Origin: Mikania micrantha | Lineage: Eukaryota > Streptophyta > Magnoliopsida > Asterales > Asteraceae | Direction of reading: 5' to 3' | Length of the DNA: 64,000 nucleotides | Assembly (NCBI GenBank): GCA_009363875.1 | Contig: CM018680.1 | Location: 65,879,279-65,943,278, forward strand | Notes under the pieces: generated by a model | Told to the model about the DNA's origin: nothing | The model's input: the letters and a program-made list of their open reading frames with translations, nothing else | Databases searched by the model: none | Shown here: positions 1-11,579 of the stretch, piece after piece | How the letters are laid out: each line of letters opens with the position of its first letter | Numbering within the stretch: the stretch's first letter is position 1 | Translations under genes and position numbers: made by a program

Positions 1-281
1 CAGGCCTCTTGCTTACCTACTTAGCGTTGTACTTGATGAACGGGCATGGTCAACCTGCTCTGCTCTATCTTGTTCCCTGCACACTAGGTATTGCATTTAC
101 TTTAACGGGTTCGTGTTAAAACTTTATTGTTTGTATGTTCCTTACATTTTTTTTCTTGTTGTTTGACTTTGTTGCAGGAACTTGTATCATATTGGGATTA
201 GTGAGAAATGAGTTAAAAGAGCTTTGGAGTTATAATGCAAATGAATCAAAGCAAACTTTAGTTGGGGACGAGGAGGCTTGA
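1..281 (+). CDS. Signal peptide peptidase-like aspartic protease, C-terminal end (5' part outside window)
   Basis: This is an intramembrane aspartyl protease of the signal peptide peptidase-like family, which cleaves membrane-spanning peptides in ER or endosomal membranes. Only the C-terminus is present. Exon 1-87 (reading frame from base 3) encodes a hydrophobic helix followed by GHGQPALLYLVP, containing the family's PAL motif that lies next to the active site. The intron is 88-177 (GT at 88, AG at 176-177). The last exon, 178-281, encodes LGTCIILGLVRNELKELW and a short charged tail, ending in TGA at 279-281. The junction restores LGT, as in plant SPPL proteins. The catalytic YD and GxGD motifs would lie upstream, outside the window. 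The partial frame is intact, so this looks like a working gene. Which SPPL paralogue it is cannot be decided from this end. Confidence 0.9.
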
Positions 282-752
282 TTCATATTGTATCTGTTTG
301 CTCCTATGATTACAATAACATTGGCTTCTCAATTACATATCATGTTTATGCGGTAATATGCTTATATATTTGCATACAATTCGTGTTTCTTATCGATATA
401 TAGCATCAAACTCTTTGTGTATATAAGCGTTCATGTTGTTTCAAATTTAATGTTTTTAAGGGGCGCTTGGTTCGTTGAAGTTTTAAATGTGATTTCTATT
501 TCTTACCCGTTAGTTGTGCGGCTTTTGTTGAAACAAGAATTCAAAGGATACCTGTTTGGCTGGAAACTAATCAAAAATTGAATTTTAGCATTCTTTCATC
601 AAGAAGTTCTGCTAAAAGAATGTGAATCATCTGCTACTTCACCACTGCTGTTGTTGCAACACTAACACCAGAACCGACACCACTGCAATGATGGCGATGG
701 TGGTGTTTGCGATAATGGCGGTGTTCGCTGTTGCGACAAAGATGGTGATAAA
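282..752. other. 3' flank of the SPPL gene with low-complexity trinucleotide tract
   Basis: This is AT-rich sequence holding the presumed 3' UTR of the SPPL gene. No clear polyadenylation site could be fixed. Bases 634-740 are an imperfect tract of GTT/GGT/GAT-like triplets around gatggcgatggtggtg. The tract keeps a minus-strand frame open by chance and I do not regard that frame as a gene. Confidence 0.5.
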
Positions 753-1274
753 CGGGCGGCCCTGAAAATTTAAGCGCCTGTGACGAGTCTGAAAAAAGGC
801 CCCTTAGCAAATTCAAAAATTAAAGTAGGGTGTTCAAAAAAACTAAAAACTATTTAATGCCGAAAAACAAACAGTATTCGTAACTAAAAAAACCCAACTT
901 AATTCTGAATTCGGTTTGGTTCCTAACTTTATCTGAATTCCGGTCTTTGGTTTGGTTATCGATTCCAATTTTTTTTAACTTGGTTTTTAGATAGAGAAAA
1001 AAATTGAAAACCAATTAAACTGAATAAACCATTAACCAAGCCGATGAACATAATGTCCTTCAGTTTAAAAGACATAAAAATAACTTTCTATACAAAATTA
1101 TCTTTTGTCCTTTTAATCATGTTTATTTAAATGACTCTTTTCATTTCTATCTAACTTTATAGTTCTCAATTGAGAATGAATCTCTGTATATAAATATTTT
1201 AAAAAAAAATTGTAGCCTCTAAACAAATGGGCTTAGAACAGAGGTCGGGTTTGGCCCTTTTCGGGCCACCCATG
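753..1274. mobile_element. hAT-like non-autonomous TIR element (GGGCGGCCC family), copy 1
   Basis: The left end CGGGCGGCCCTGAAAA mirrors the right end TTTTCGGGCCACCCATG. It is flanked by the 8-bp direct repeat GTGATAAA (745-752 and 1275-1282), which extends by chance to 11 bp as ATGGTGATAAA. There is no coding capacity. The same terminal and internal sequence recurs at 9759-10870. Confidence 0.7.
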
Positions 1275-1732
1275 GTGATAAAGGATAAAGAGATTCCAGT
1301 TCTTTGATTAAATTCATAATCATCTATTCATATGTAAGGAATACTGAATTATATGAAACAAATACTGAATTCCTTAATTGAATTCCATATGCTAAACCGA
1401 AGTAATTTCATATTCTAATGAATTGAATGCCCCTTACTGCTGCCATTCAAGTAGTTTCTTATTACTAATCATTTTATATGTTTCAGTTAAAGTTAGTGAA
1501 AAAAAATTCTCTGTAAAGTCACTCAATTTCTGTTAGGTGTTTTAATCCTATGATAATATTTTTCTGTAAATGATTAAATTTTCAAAATTAAAATAGAAGA
1601 AACATAAATGAATCTAAATTACTATTTATTATAATTTATAAATTAAGCAGAAATAAAAGACTACAATGAAGAAAAGAAACTTCCACAATTATAGCTACTA
1701 GTAAATTACCTGGCATGTTGCTAAACGTTAAC
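1275..1732. other. AT-rich intergenic sequence
   Basis: I see no gene, RNA or repeat boundary here. Confidence 0.4.
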
Positions 1733-2053
1733 GCTGTGTTCCTGAGTTTATTAAAGGAGGGAATAGAAAGGAAAAGAAAGGGAAAGAAATGAAAGGAAAG
1801 GAAAGGAAAAGAAGAGAATGAATTTCTTTCCTTCCATTTCCTTCCAAATAGAAAGGAAAGAAAAACTAGGTAATTTAGCCTAGGTTTCTTTCCACTTCTC
1901 TTCCTTTCTCTCCTTAAATGAAACTCGGGAACACAAAATGTGTAATTTTCTTTTCATTTCACTCGTTAAATGAAACTCGGGAACACAAAAATGTTTCTCA
2001 TTTCCTTCCATTTCCTTTCTTTTCTCTCGTTAAATGAACTTGGGAACACAACG
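1733..2053. repeat. Short TIR element with purine-rich interior
   Basis: The left end CGCTGTGTTCCTGAGTTTA and the right end AAATGAACTTGGGAACACAACG are inverted copies of each other. The interior has GGAAAGG-rich and CCTTTCC-rich arms, so a transcript could fold back. Possible target duplication is only ACG. A related element lies at about 51129-51447. The superfamily is not decided. Confidence 0.5.
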
Positions 2054-2177
2054 AACAATGGACAAAAATAAAATCTATATACGTTTGGACCCCTGAAAGT
2101 CTGAAATCGCACAATTGTATTATTATTTTATACAAAAACGAAGCAATATATAATATAAAAAATATTAAGTCGAACAT

Positions 2178-2612
2178 AGGGCTGACAATTTCAGACACGA
2201 ACACGTTAATACGACCCGACACTACTTTAACATGTTTCGTGTCTAAACAGGTAAAACCCATTAATACCCGTTAAGATCTGTTAAGAAGTAAGACCTAATA
2301 AGATCCATTAAGACCTGTTTAAAATTTTAACTAAATAATACAATAAAATAGTTGGGTAACCGATTAGCTTCTAAAAAGTTCTAATTGTCTAACCCTTGTT
2401 TCTTAACAGCTTCTTTAACAGGTGATTTATAGTGTTAGCTGTTAACATGTTCCTTAACAGGTCATTTCGTGTTTATGTGTTTTTAATGAGTCGTGTTTGT
2501 GTTTGGAAAAAAGGCACGATAAGAATGTGTGTCGTATTCGTGTCTACCTAGTTCGTGTTTTGTATCTTAACGTATCGTGTTTGACCCGTTCATAAACATT
2601 TGAAATTGTAAA
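2178..2612. repeat. Probable TIR element with ACACGAAC/CGTGTTCGTG-type interior
   Basis: The left end GGGCTGACAATTTCAGACAC and the right end, read backwards as TTTACAATTTCAAATG, are weakly inverted. Inside are opposing arms of cgaacacg/cgtgtttg words typical of plant short TIR elements. No convincing target duplication was found. Confidence 0.35.
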
Positions 2613-2638
2613 CAATAGAAACCTGAAACCCTAAAGTA

Positions 2639-2912
2639 GAGTAAATTACGGTTTTGGCTCTTGTGGTTTAAACATTTTAACTATTTCGGCCTAAAATAGA
2701 ATCTTCTATCAATTCAGGCCCTGCGGTTTAGATAACTATTGGTTTTGGCCCCTCAAACTTAATTATTATAACAGTTTTGGCCCAAAGTCTAACTATGGTT
2801 GGGGGCCAAAAACATTAGTTTGTCTAAACCACAGGGGCTTGATAGAATATTCTATTTTGAGCCAAAATGGTTAAAACACTCAAATCACTGGGGTCAAAAC
2901 CGTCATTTACTC
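2639..2912. mobile_element. Short TIR element (GAGTAAATTACGGTTTTGG family)
   Basis: The left end GAGTAAATTACGGTTTTGG is inverted at the right end as CCAAAACCGTCATTTACTC with mismatches. It is flanked by CTAAAGTA at 2631-2638 and 2914-2921, one base removed on the right. This duplication length fits a hAT- or Mutator-like MITE. The plus frame inside it (2799-3008) is not a gene. Confidence 0.6.
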
Positions 2913-3026
2913 ACTAAAGTATTAAGACCCATGTTTTGTAGCAGTGACATTAAACCAAAATACAACATATATGACCCAACTCGTTTGCAATTAACATTTA
3001 TGTGGTAACGTAGATAAAATTTATTT

Positions 3027-3260
3027 AACCAAGGCTTCTAGCCTAATTGTTACTCCTTTGGCTTCCCTGTGGGAGGTCACGGGTTCAAATCCCTTCCAAG
3101 GCGAAATAGGGGTCCTTGGGAGGTTAGGGGGTTTTCCGGTGCGGTTTCCTCCTGGGGAGGTGGTGGGGTCTCAACGGAGGTCATGGTAACTAGACCTTGG
3201 TGACGTGGCCTGGAAATCAGTTGTTCGCACGCTGAGATCAAATGCCGTTCAAAAAAAAGG
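3027..3260 (+). mobile_element. tRNA-derived SINE, copy 1
   Basis: A tRNA-like head has an A-box-like region (TCTAGCCTAATTGTTAC) and a B box (GGGTTCAAATCCC). A non-tRNA body and an A-rich tail (CAAAAAAAAGG) follow. The insertion is flanked by the 12-bp duplication TAAAATTTATTT (3015-3026 and 3261-3272). Two more copies, each with its own duplication, lie at 21376-21585 (inverted) and 44487-44722. Confidence 0.85.
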
Positions 3261-3272
3261 TAAAATTTATTT

Positions 3273-3704
3273 CAAAAACACAGACCGACATGAATTTATA
3301 TCGTCATGTGGATAAAAGAAAGCAAGTTGAAACATGATACATGAAGTGAAATTATTTTGAATATCATATTATGGATGATAGAAAAAAAATTAAAAGACGA
3401 AGAAAAGAGTAAAAAGGTTGAACGTAAGAGTAAGAACTCTAGAAAGCTGAGGGGAAAGAATTGTTATTTAGGATTGTTTTGTAAATTGTAATTTCTTTGG
3501 CATTAAATTTATAGGAAAAATAAAAATAGCAAATAATCTATCTTACTTTAAAGTTTAAAATACTTCAAATAACAAAAGTAATATACCTTTTCCCTAAATT
3601 TGTACACATAACCTTTTATCTTTTTATCTAACAGGCAACGGTAACTAAAATCAACGTAAAAACTCGTGTATCACACGTTTGGTAGAGACTTGCCTCATAG
3701 ATTG
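3273..3704. other. AT-rich intergenic sequence
   Basis: I see nothing identifiable here. The tandem segment described in the next entry begins at its right edge. Confidence 0.35.
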
Positions 3705-3810
3705 AGAGGTCCACTATTTCTATTTCTTGAGAGTTGGCATTAGCTAACTTTATAGTTTGGCCACAGTTTCAAATTTGCCTAAAAAATGGAACGTAAATAT
3801 TGAGGTCATG

Positions 3811-4187
3811 TTTGAGATTTCATCTAAAAATAACTTATTGACTTAATAAGTCAATAAGTTGTTTGTTAAACCTAAAAGAACTTTTGAAAATGACTTTTGT
3901 AAAAGGATGATAAGTTGTTTTTCAAAAGTTAAAAATTCTAGCTTTTCAAAATAACTTATGATTTATTGATATAAAATTAAAAATCTACCACACTCTTTAC
4001 CCTTTACCCAATAACATTAAGTAGTGTCAATAAAAAAATGTCTTTTTTGGTCAATTTGAAAATTAAATTTGAAAAGGTTAATCTAAACACATTTTTAAAA
4101 CTTCATTTCAAAAAGTCATAAGTTAATAAGAACTTTTAACAAAAAATCATTTTGAAGTTAAATAAGCAATTCTAAACAAGGCCTGAA
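3811..4187. mobile_element. Tourist-like MITE inserted in copy A
   Basis: The left end GGTCATGTTTGAGATT pairs with the right end AATTCTAAACAAGGCC, flanked by TGA on both sides. The interior contains opposing arms around AATAAGTCAATAAGTTG. Copy B lacks it. A related but fragmentary stretch in opposite order lies near 13320-13470. The terminal GGCCTTGTTTAG form suggests PIF/Harbinger MITEs, but a 3-bp duplication is weak evidence. Confidence 0.5.
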
Positions 4188-4527
4188 TATAAAAGACCTG
4201 GCGAGCTTTGGTTTTTCATTTTTTCTCCTAAACTACCCCAAGTTAAATTAATATTATTTCCTATTATAAGGTTATGTTAAACTAAATAAGTCTCTTAACC
4301 TAAAAAGTCTAAGAATGATGTTGTGCCATCAGATCATTAATCAATGACTATGATTAAAACATCGTTGTAACTACTCTTAAAGCATTAACCCAAATAACTT
4401 TACCAAGATAAAGCCAAACCTTGAATTTTTTTTAACATCATTGTAACACATCTAAAACATTTTCTTTTTTTACAAGTTTGCGAAAATTCATCATCGTTTA
4501 AATTGTAACATCGTTGTAATTTATTAA

Positions 4528-6671
4528 TGTGACAACTACGTTAAGAATCCACGTCACTCTTGTTTGGAATCCATGTTAAAAATACGATCAAAATTTTCCG
4601 TGATTTGAAAATACGTGAGAAATCGTGAACGTGGGTGAAAACCGAGCGAAAAACAGAGTTCCAGATTTCCCGGAATCGTAAAAACAAGAAAATTCGAAGA
4701 TATTGCACTTCGGCACTCTTCGCGGTACGCTAAGGCTATTTTGAGGTTCCTTGGCGGTACGCTATGTTTCCAAAATATCTAATTTCCTCCGGATTTCTTC
4801 GTGGTACGCCAAGCCTCTATCAGGCCCTCTTGACGGTACGCAAAGATAAGGCGGTTCAGATGGATCAAATAGAAGAATCAGATTTCATGCAAAACACATC
4901 ATTTTCCCTCTCTCTCGAACTTTCACCCATCTTTGATGATCAGATCGAAATTCCAACACCAAGACTCAGTGCTAAAGCCATCAAAACATCCGGATCGAGC
5001 ACGGAATTGATTCTACATCACCTGATCGTCGTTCTGCAATTGAAAATCCGTTCGATCGGGTAACGATTCATTTTCTCCCACTAGTTTGATTAAGTATGAA
5101 TTAAATCTAGTTTTTGAACATAATGCAATAGTTATTGTTGTTGATTATTGCCTAGATGATGACTATGGCTAGGATTAGTTAGAAACGAAGAACTCGATAT
5201 GTTGACGGTGAAATCTTTGTTTTGATCCGTTATATTGTCCGATTATCATGAAACCATATCATAGATTATAATGGCTTTAACCATTTGATTATAACAATAG
5301 TTGTGATTGTCTTGAATATTCTTTGAAATGCTATATCAAATCCACGTGTTTCAAACTAATGACAGGAATGAAGATAATCATTTGAATAACGATCTGATGT
5401 TCATGTTAACAGTCAGATTAGTATATTGAATATGGTTATTAAACCTATTCTAATATGATATTCCCGTGTTTCATGACATCTAAATGATCAATAACAAGGA
5501 TTGACTATTCCTAAATTGGAGATCAATCGGGAAACTATCCGGTGATATAATCAACAACTATACATATTTGGTTAATCTGAAAACATTCTGATTAATCCAA
5601 TGAGTCATCAACTCCTTAATAGGAACCTAAATCATTATAGGGTCCTATATTATCATACATTGTATGATATTCAATTAAAACAACTGATTAAAGATTTAAT
5701 ATTAGTTTTGATGACTTGATTCGTAATGTCCTTGACATTGAACGTTAAGAAATATCTAATAAGCAAATTAAAATAAAAATAAATTATAAAACCTTAATTA
5801 ATGCAGAACTAAACTGCAAATACAAGTCTGCACGTTAACCCCTGACTTCAACACTTCAGGTGAGTTTCGTACAACCTCTTTTCTTTTTAATGCTTTACAA
5901 ACATCGGGGTGTTACTGTAAAACTTTTCTCAAACATATGATATGCTTCATTGTTATCTGTGTGATTTCATGTGAACTTGTGGGATTTCATTGGATTCTTG
6001 CATGTGTGGATCTCTATCATAATATCTATAAGTCCTCATATACTAAACCGTATCTAGTGAACCCATGTGGGGCAGAACGGGTGAACAATAATAGTACTAT
6101 CGGCTGAAAACCCATTCAGAGGGAGGTTTGCTTCTCCTCTTGTGTGAATGTTTGTTACCTGTTTTCAATATCAGCTTAATGTATGTGATAGACATTAAAA
6201 ATAAGGCACAAAGATATTTACTCATGGGTAGTATCTTCTCAAAACAGAATGGAGTATTCCGAAAGGAACTAGATATGGGTTCCATGGTTATTGTTAGAAC
6301 TGTGTATCAATAACTCTCTTATCATATCATATTGTATTGGATCATTTATTACGAACTCACCAGCTTTGTGCTGACTTTTCAAACTTAACCATTTTTGCAG
6401 GTAGACAGTGGAGAAGGGTGATAATTGCACAACACGGCACTTGTACTTAAGTAATTTAGTTTGTTAGTGTGTTTAAGTGGTGAACAATAACTTGTGGCTT
6501 GTAATGACGCTATTACCCTTGTGATCTATTTTCTTTAAGTTAATCTGTGTGTTGTGATACCGGATCAAGTAAGTTGCACCTCATATCTGAGACATCACCA
6601 CTATGCTTCCGCAATCTTCTCAGAGTGATCAGTGACATCATTATCAGGTGACGAGAGGTGGGGGTGTGACA
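4528..6671 (+). mobile_element. Solo LTR of a Ty3/gypsy-type element, in copy A
   Basis: It begins TGTGACA and ends TGTGACA, and is flanked by the 5-bp duplication ATTAA (4523-4527 and 6672-6676). Copy B has the empty site near 22510. The 2.1-kb sequence is homologous in order to the H LTRs at 34333-37102 read on the minus strand: a cggtacgc-rich part near the start, then GTAACGATTC, TTGCCTAGATGATG and an AGGTGAGTT motif near 5860. There are no internal genes; the frame at 4764-5063 lies within LTR sequence. A second copy is at 19049-21091. Confidence 0.85.
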
Positions 6672-6867
6672 ATTAACTTACAACATTGTAATTGTTTTAG
6701 GCACATAACTTACAAGGATGTTATGTCTTAAATGATGATCAATTTTCGTAAACTCAACAAAGAAGAAAGTGTTGTAGATGTGTTACAATAATGTTAAATA
6801 GATTTGACTTCATCTTAGCAAAGTTATTTGAGTTCATATTTAAAAGTGGATTATTATATGTTCATAA

Positions 6868-6870
6868 ACC

Positions 6871-6910
<40 letters not shown>

Positions 6911-6912
6911 AG
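6868..6912. repeat. (AT)n(GT)n microsatellite
   Basis: A run of AT dinucleotides passes directly into about 13 GT dinucleotides. Copy B has only a short AT stretch at the equivalent place. Confidence 0.8.
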
Positions 6913-6957
6913 GTTGGATTCAGTAGAAAAAGGATTATTCCTAAGATGAGTAAAAAC

Positions 6958-7702
6958 CAGGGGCGTACCCAATGCTTTGGCATGGGTTCGACCGACCCCC
7001 ATGAACTTTTGGTTTTTAATGTTATATATATGATCCGATCTCGACCGACCCCCAAGAAATTTTGTTCCCGACCCCCATGAACATTTGACGAATTAGATAA
7101 AGTCCAATTTAAAATCATTTTAAAGTCAAAAATAATAAAATAATATTCAAATAGCTCAGTATGCATTACATATGATGAACCACAATTGGTAATTAATAAT
7201 TTAACTAAATACCTAATCAGTTATAGCCCACTTTAAAAAAAGTAATAAGACATAATTTATATATTGAGTGATTGAATTTGAAATTTAGAATTTATATTTG
7301 GATCTCTCCTAAAAAATAGAGCAATAACTTATTAATATACATCATTGCTCTCCATATTACAACCATAATTTGTATATAATTAGTATATTTAGGTTATCTG
7401 AAACTATTTTTCAAAAGAAAATTTACATCTTCACCTTCTTTTAATCTTGAATTTATTTATTAAAATAATATTCTTTTAAATAGTGTCGAAAGAAAACAAA
7501 TTTTATTATATTAACCTAATCAATGAGATGATAATTTGGTGTGGTTTATTATATGTATATGTGCTTTAATTTAGTCTAATCGTTTTTTGGGTGATCCGAC
7601 CCGACCCCATTCGAATCGGCCAAGAAAATAAAATATTTAAGAACAAATAATTACCCAAAAAAATTTCCGACCCCCATAAAAAAATTTCTAGGTCTGCCAT
7701 TG
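6958..7702. mobile_element. hAT-like non-autonomous element in copy A
   Basis: The left end CAGGGGCGTACCCAATG and the right end GGTCTGCCATTG are imperfect inverted ends. The 8-bp direct repeat GTAAAAAC (6950-6957 and 7703-7710) flanks it. Copy B near 22716 is uninterrupted. The interior repeats CGACCCCCATGAA-like words. No transposase frame is visible. Confidence 0.7.
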
Positions 7703-7710
7703 GTAAAAAC

Positions 7711-8120
7711 CAATAGAAGTTTGACATGTGGCAAGCTAAAAATTAAAAACAATAATCCAGTAAAAAAATAAAAACCCAATACAAAAAAATCAAGTATAAA
7801 AAACAAAAATCTAGTGCAAAAAAATAGTACAAAAAAATCCAGAACAAAAAAAATATAATACAAAAAATTGAAATCTAGTAAAAAAAATTAAAATATAGTA
7901 CAAAAATAAATTGTTATGCGTAAATATCATTACATTAAATTTTTTTGGTTTGACGCATTCAAGCTTCTATTGTTTCTACTATTCTTAGGCAAAAATATCA
8001 TATTATTTGATAATTCTCCTATATATATATATATATTAAATTATTTATTTATTGTATTTAATTTGTCTAGAAGTTCTTGGATTATTGCAGTTATGTAAAG
8101 AAAAATGAATATTACCTTAA
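7711..8120. other. Shared duplication-unit sequence, AT-rich
   Basis: It matches copy B at 22720-23040, then 48290-48350. It contains tandem CCAGTAMAAAAAA-like words and a (TA)n run at 8018-8036. This is the empty site for the 23.7-kb retrotransposon array and for the foldback element found in copy B. Confidence 0.6.
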
Positions 8121-8774
8121 CTAGTCTATTACCCGTGTAAATACACGGATTAAATAAAAAACATTAAACAATTAATAATCAAAATTTAAAAATAATAAAT
8201 GATGATATTTTTATATAAAATAAATAAATTATGTATTAATAATTACTTTAGATAATAAAACAATAATCAAAATTTTTGTAATTATTAAAGTTAAAGAGCC
8301 TGATTTAAAATTACCGTTAAACATACAAGACAAAAAAATGTAATTTTTATCATCATTTACATATTTTTTAGCTTATATTTTATTTTTTTGAAAAAATTTA
8401 TTTAAGAATTTGTTTTGTAAAACTATTATTTTATAAAAATAACAAATTGAATATTTCTTATTTTTTTAAAAAATTGATATTTATGAAAAAATATATTTTA
8501 TAAACTTTTTAAAATATATTTTATAATAAAATGATTCAATTTAAGTATATAAAAACTATTTTTAAATTTGCAAAATAAAAATAAATTTATTAGTTATTAT
8601 TTTTATTATAATTATTTAATTAGATAGATAATATAATTTATTTAATAGGAGAGATGATATAATGTATTTAATAAGAAATAATTAAACAAATGCATAAAAA
8701 ATTGACAAGTGGCATTATAGCCTTATAACATGACAAGTGGCAAATTAATATTTTTGTTTATTAGAATAGATAGA
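8121..8774 (-). mobile_element. Non-autonomous Helitron, canonical ends
   Basis: Read on the minus strand it starts TCTATCTATTCTAATAAAC directly after an A. It ends with the hairpin CCGTGTATTTACACGG, eight bases, then CTAG directly before a T. Copy B shows the precise uninterrupted A|T target near 48366 (CCTTAATTTCTTGACCAG). It has no replicase or helicase frame. Subterminal GACAAGTGGC words recur in related copies at 11729, 21744, 48961 and 62851. Confidence 0.8.
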
Positions 8775-9532
8775 TTTATTGGCCAGTTTGAAAGGTTATT
8801 TTTTGAACTGCGTGTATGAAATCATAATGAGTTTGCGTCATCTTCTATTTATGGGATATTGGTTTCATGATGGCTGGTCCTTTTGGTCCACTCCATCTTT
8901 ATGTTTGCCATATGTTAGATCTGTCTTGCCCTTTCATGCAACATGCATTTGTTTATTGCTTTGTTTGTTTTCTTCTTCATTTACTTATGACTTTTGTTCT
9001 TCATGAATATGAATATGATGATTTGTTTAACAAACTGGTTATGGTTGTTCATCTTCTGTGTCGCTTGGTCCCCGCTTAAGATGGACAAAACGCGAATCTA
9101 GCGTTTATGCAACACTTTGTTGCCTACTTGTTTGTCTAAAACTGATTCCCCTGTTGATTCTTTAACAGGGGATATGGCCTTAGTAATTGATGTTGTCTCT
9201 AGTTGCCTATCATGATCATGGAGATTGCTAAGATGATATGGATCATACTGATGAGCCGAAAAATTACACAATATCAATAGAATTTAAGAATGACAAGTGT
9301 CAAAATATAAGGATAAATGAATATAAGAGTGACAAGTAACAAAAATTAATAATAAGTGAATGTGCGAGTGACAAATGCTAAAGTTGTTATATTTTTATTA
9401 GGTAGTATAGAAGATAGCAACAAACATCATGATATACAATTATCACAACAAATGTAAATTGAGTAGAAGTTCGTACCTTAGAGAATGATTCGAATTTCAA
9501 ACCCATTTCCAAACGAGTTTTGACAACCTGTA
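8775..9532. other. Shared duplication-unit sequence, no gene recognised
   Basis: It matches 48360-48672 and 49520-49780 of copy B. The overlapping plus frames at 8779-9079 are not conserved as frames in copy B, so I do not call a gene. Bases 9290-9417 are the remnant of a Helitron that is longer in copy B (48961-49652). Confidence 0.4.
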
Positions 9533-9546
9533 GCTAACTTATTATA

Positions 9547-10928
9547 TTTTTTGAACGGTAACGATCATACATATCACGTATGTTGTCTTAATAGGACCCA
9601 TCGGACAGAGGTAAGACATGATCACATCTAATGCGTCTGAATCCACTGCAATGGGTAAACTCTCGCCCCATTGGTCCAGAACCAGTGATTAAGCTCGAGT
9701 TTTGTTCCCTCATCTAAATGTCCTTTAATTCACCTCTGATAGGGCTCGAACCCATGACCAAGGGTGGCCCTGAGAATTTATGTGCCCAGAACGAGCCGAA
9801 AAAAAGACCCATAGTGAATTCAAATATTAAAGTATGAGTGTTTAAAAAAACTAAAAACCGGTCAAAACCGAACAATATTCGTATCTGAAAAAGCAAACCG
9901 AATTCTGAATTTTATTTTCGGTTTGGTTCCTAACCGTATCCGATTTTTAAATTTCAGTTCGGTTGTTGGTTCCAAATTTTTTTTTAATTTGGTTTGTTCG
10001 GTTTATTCGTTTAACCAATAAACTGAATTCAGGTTTAAGGTTTATTATTTTATTAATAATATATAAGGTAGAAATCCGGTTATTCGGATCGGTATACTTG
10101 GTTTTTAACCGGTTTATATGGTTTATAATCAGTTTATTCGACTGAGTTCTGTTTATTTTACTGAAGTCAGTTTATACGGATTGGTTTATTCGGTTTTTAG
10201 CATGGTTATTAGATTTTTTAATCAATTTATTCAGTTTCAACCGAAACTGAACTACTTTCTGAATTTTGAGTTTCGGTTTTTGGTTCGGTTATCGGTTCCG
10301 AATTTCTTTTGAATTCGGATTGTTCGGTTTATTCGGTTAACTGATTAAACCAAATTGAGATTTAAATTTATTATTTTATTAACAATACATTTGGTTGAAT
10401 TTGGTTTATTCGGATCAATTTATTTGGTTTTTAACCGGTTTACTTGGTTTATAACCAGTTTATTCGATTGAATTTGGTTTATTCGGTTTTTAACTTGTTT
10501 ATTTGATTTTCAATTGGTTTATTCGGTTTTAACCAAAACCGAACTGAACCACTTCCCAAATTAGGTTCGGTTTTCAGATATGGAAAAAAAAATTGAAAAC
10601 CGATTAAACCGAACCAAATACACTGTTAACCAAACTGAGCACCCCTACTTTAAAGGCCATGAAAATAACTTCTTATACTTTTAAAGGAAATTAATTTTTA
10701 TACTTCTTAAATTATGTGTTTATAAATAGTTTTTTGGTTTTTCTGTAATTTGTTGGTTCTAATTTTAATTAATCTCTATATATACATATATACTGAAAAT
10801 ATTATGCCCCTTAAAAAAATGGGCCCAGGACGGAGGTCGGGTTTCCCCCCCCCCCCCCGGGCCGCCCCTGCTCATGAACTCTCGATTACAAGGTAAAACC
10901 CAACCAGTATACTGAATTCGCATGACGG
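9547..10928 (-). mobile_element. Second SINE type, interrupted (copy A)
   Basis: Minus-strand order is tRNA-like head (ACCTTGTAATCGAGAG, then GGGTTCGAGCCC as B box), body, and an A-rich tail (plus strand ATTTTTTGAA). Flanks near 9533-9546 and 10929-10940 share GCTAACTTAT-like sequence. It is split by the hAT-like element at 9759-10870. The same SINE in copy B (49781-50706) lacks that insertion but has a different one, so the SINE predates the duplication. Confidence 0.65.
9759..10870. mobile_element. hAT-like element (GGGCGGCCC family), copy 2
   Basis: The ends CAAGGGTGGCCCTGA and CCGGGCCGCCCCTG are inverted. The flanks CCCATGAC and CTCATGAA are a diverged 8-bp duplication; copy B keeps the unsplit site as CTCATTAC. 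The body is filled with GGTTTATTCGG/CCGAACC-like words that could pair with each other. A run of 14 C residues at 10845-10858 may be a sequencing weak point. Confidence 0.7.
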
Positions 10929-10940
10929 TTAACTTATATT

Positions 10941-11500
10941 TGATGAGCTTAATCCATTTACTTTCGACCCAAGTAAGATCACTTGCATATTAACGCACAT
11001 TCATAACTATGATTATTACTATATACTTTTTCGTGAACATTATTTTTATTCACTTTATGTTTATACAGTGCGTAGAATTTAACATTTGAATTTTTTTTAT
11101 ATAAGCATATACACACACAAGGGAGAGGCCTATACGATGCGATAAAAAACAAAATATTTATGTTGCTAATTTTGGCTCGAATTAATAATAATTTTTTTGT
11201 TGAATAAAAATATTAGGCTGCTGGATATTATTATAATTATAATTATAATTGTAGTAGTAATAGTAAGAACGGAAAACAAAATATTACTATTAATTATTAT
11301 TATTATTATATTTAGCAATGTAAACACAATATATTTAGGTTGCAACGACCAATGATACTCAGCTCAAGTGGTTGAGAGAATGTATCATGTGGCTTTAATA
11401 TTGGAAAGTTTATGGGCTCAACTTCTGGCATGGACAAAATACGGGTTCCATGCTGAGTTAAGGGTTTTCTCTCACCTATCATGGGTTTCCTTTTATGACA
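10941..11500. other. Shared duplication-unit sequence
   Basis: Bases 10941-11345 match copy B 50720-51110, including runs of ATAATTAT/AATTATTATT. Bases 11350-11480 hold a copy-A-only stretch starting GCTCAAGTGGTTGAGAG that resembles a tRNA A-box region, without a clear B box. Confidence 0.35.
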
Positions 11501-11579
11501 ATTTAACCATTTTGCTCTGTGTGGTTTGACAGTTATAACATTTTTGCTCCCCGTGGTTTCAAAAAAAATAGTGTATAAT

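Noticed and set aside
4764..5063. 99-codon frame as a host gene
   Set aside because: It lies within the solo LTR 4528-6671; the equivalent sequence at 19270-19520 does not keep the frame.
8779..9079. Hydrophobic small protein
   Set aside because: Copy B does not preserve the frame and no family is recognised. Composition alone explains the hydrophobicity (T-rich strand).
10845..10858. Meaningful poly-C motif
   Set aside because: A run of 14 C inside a transposon end is more likely slippage or a sequencing error; the sister element at 753-1274 has no such run.
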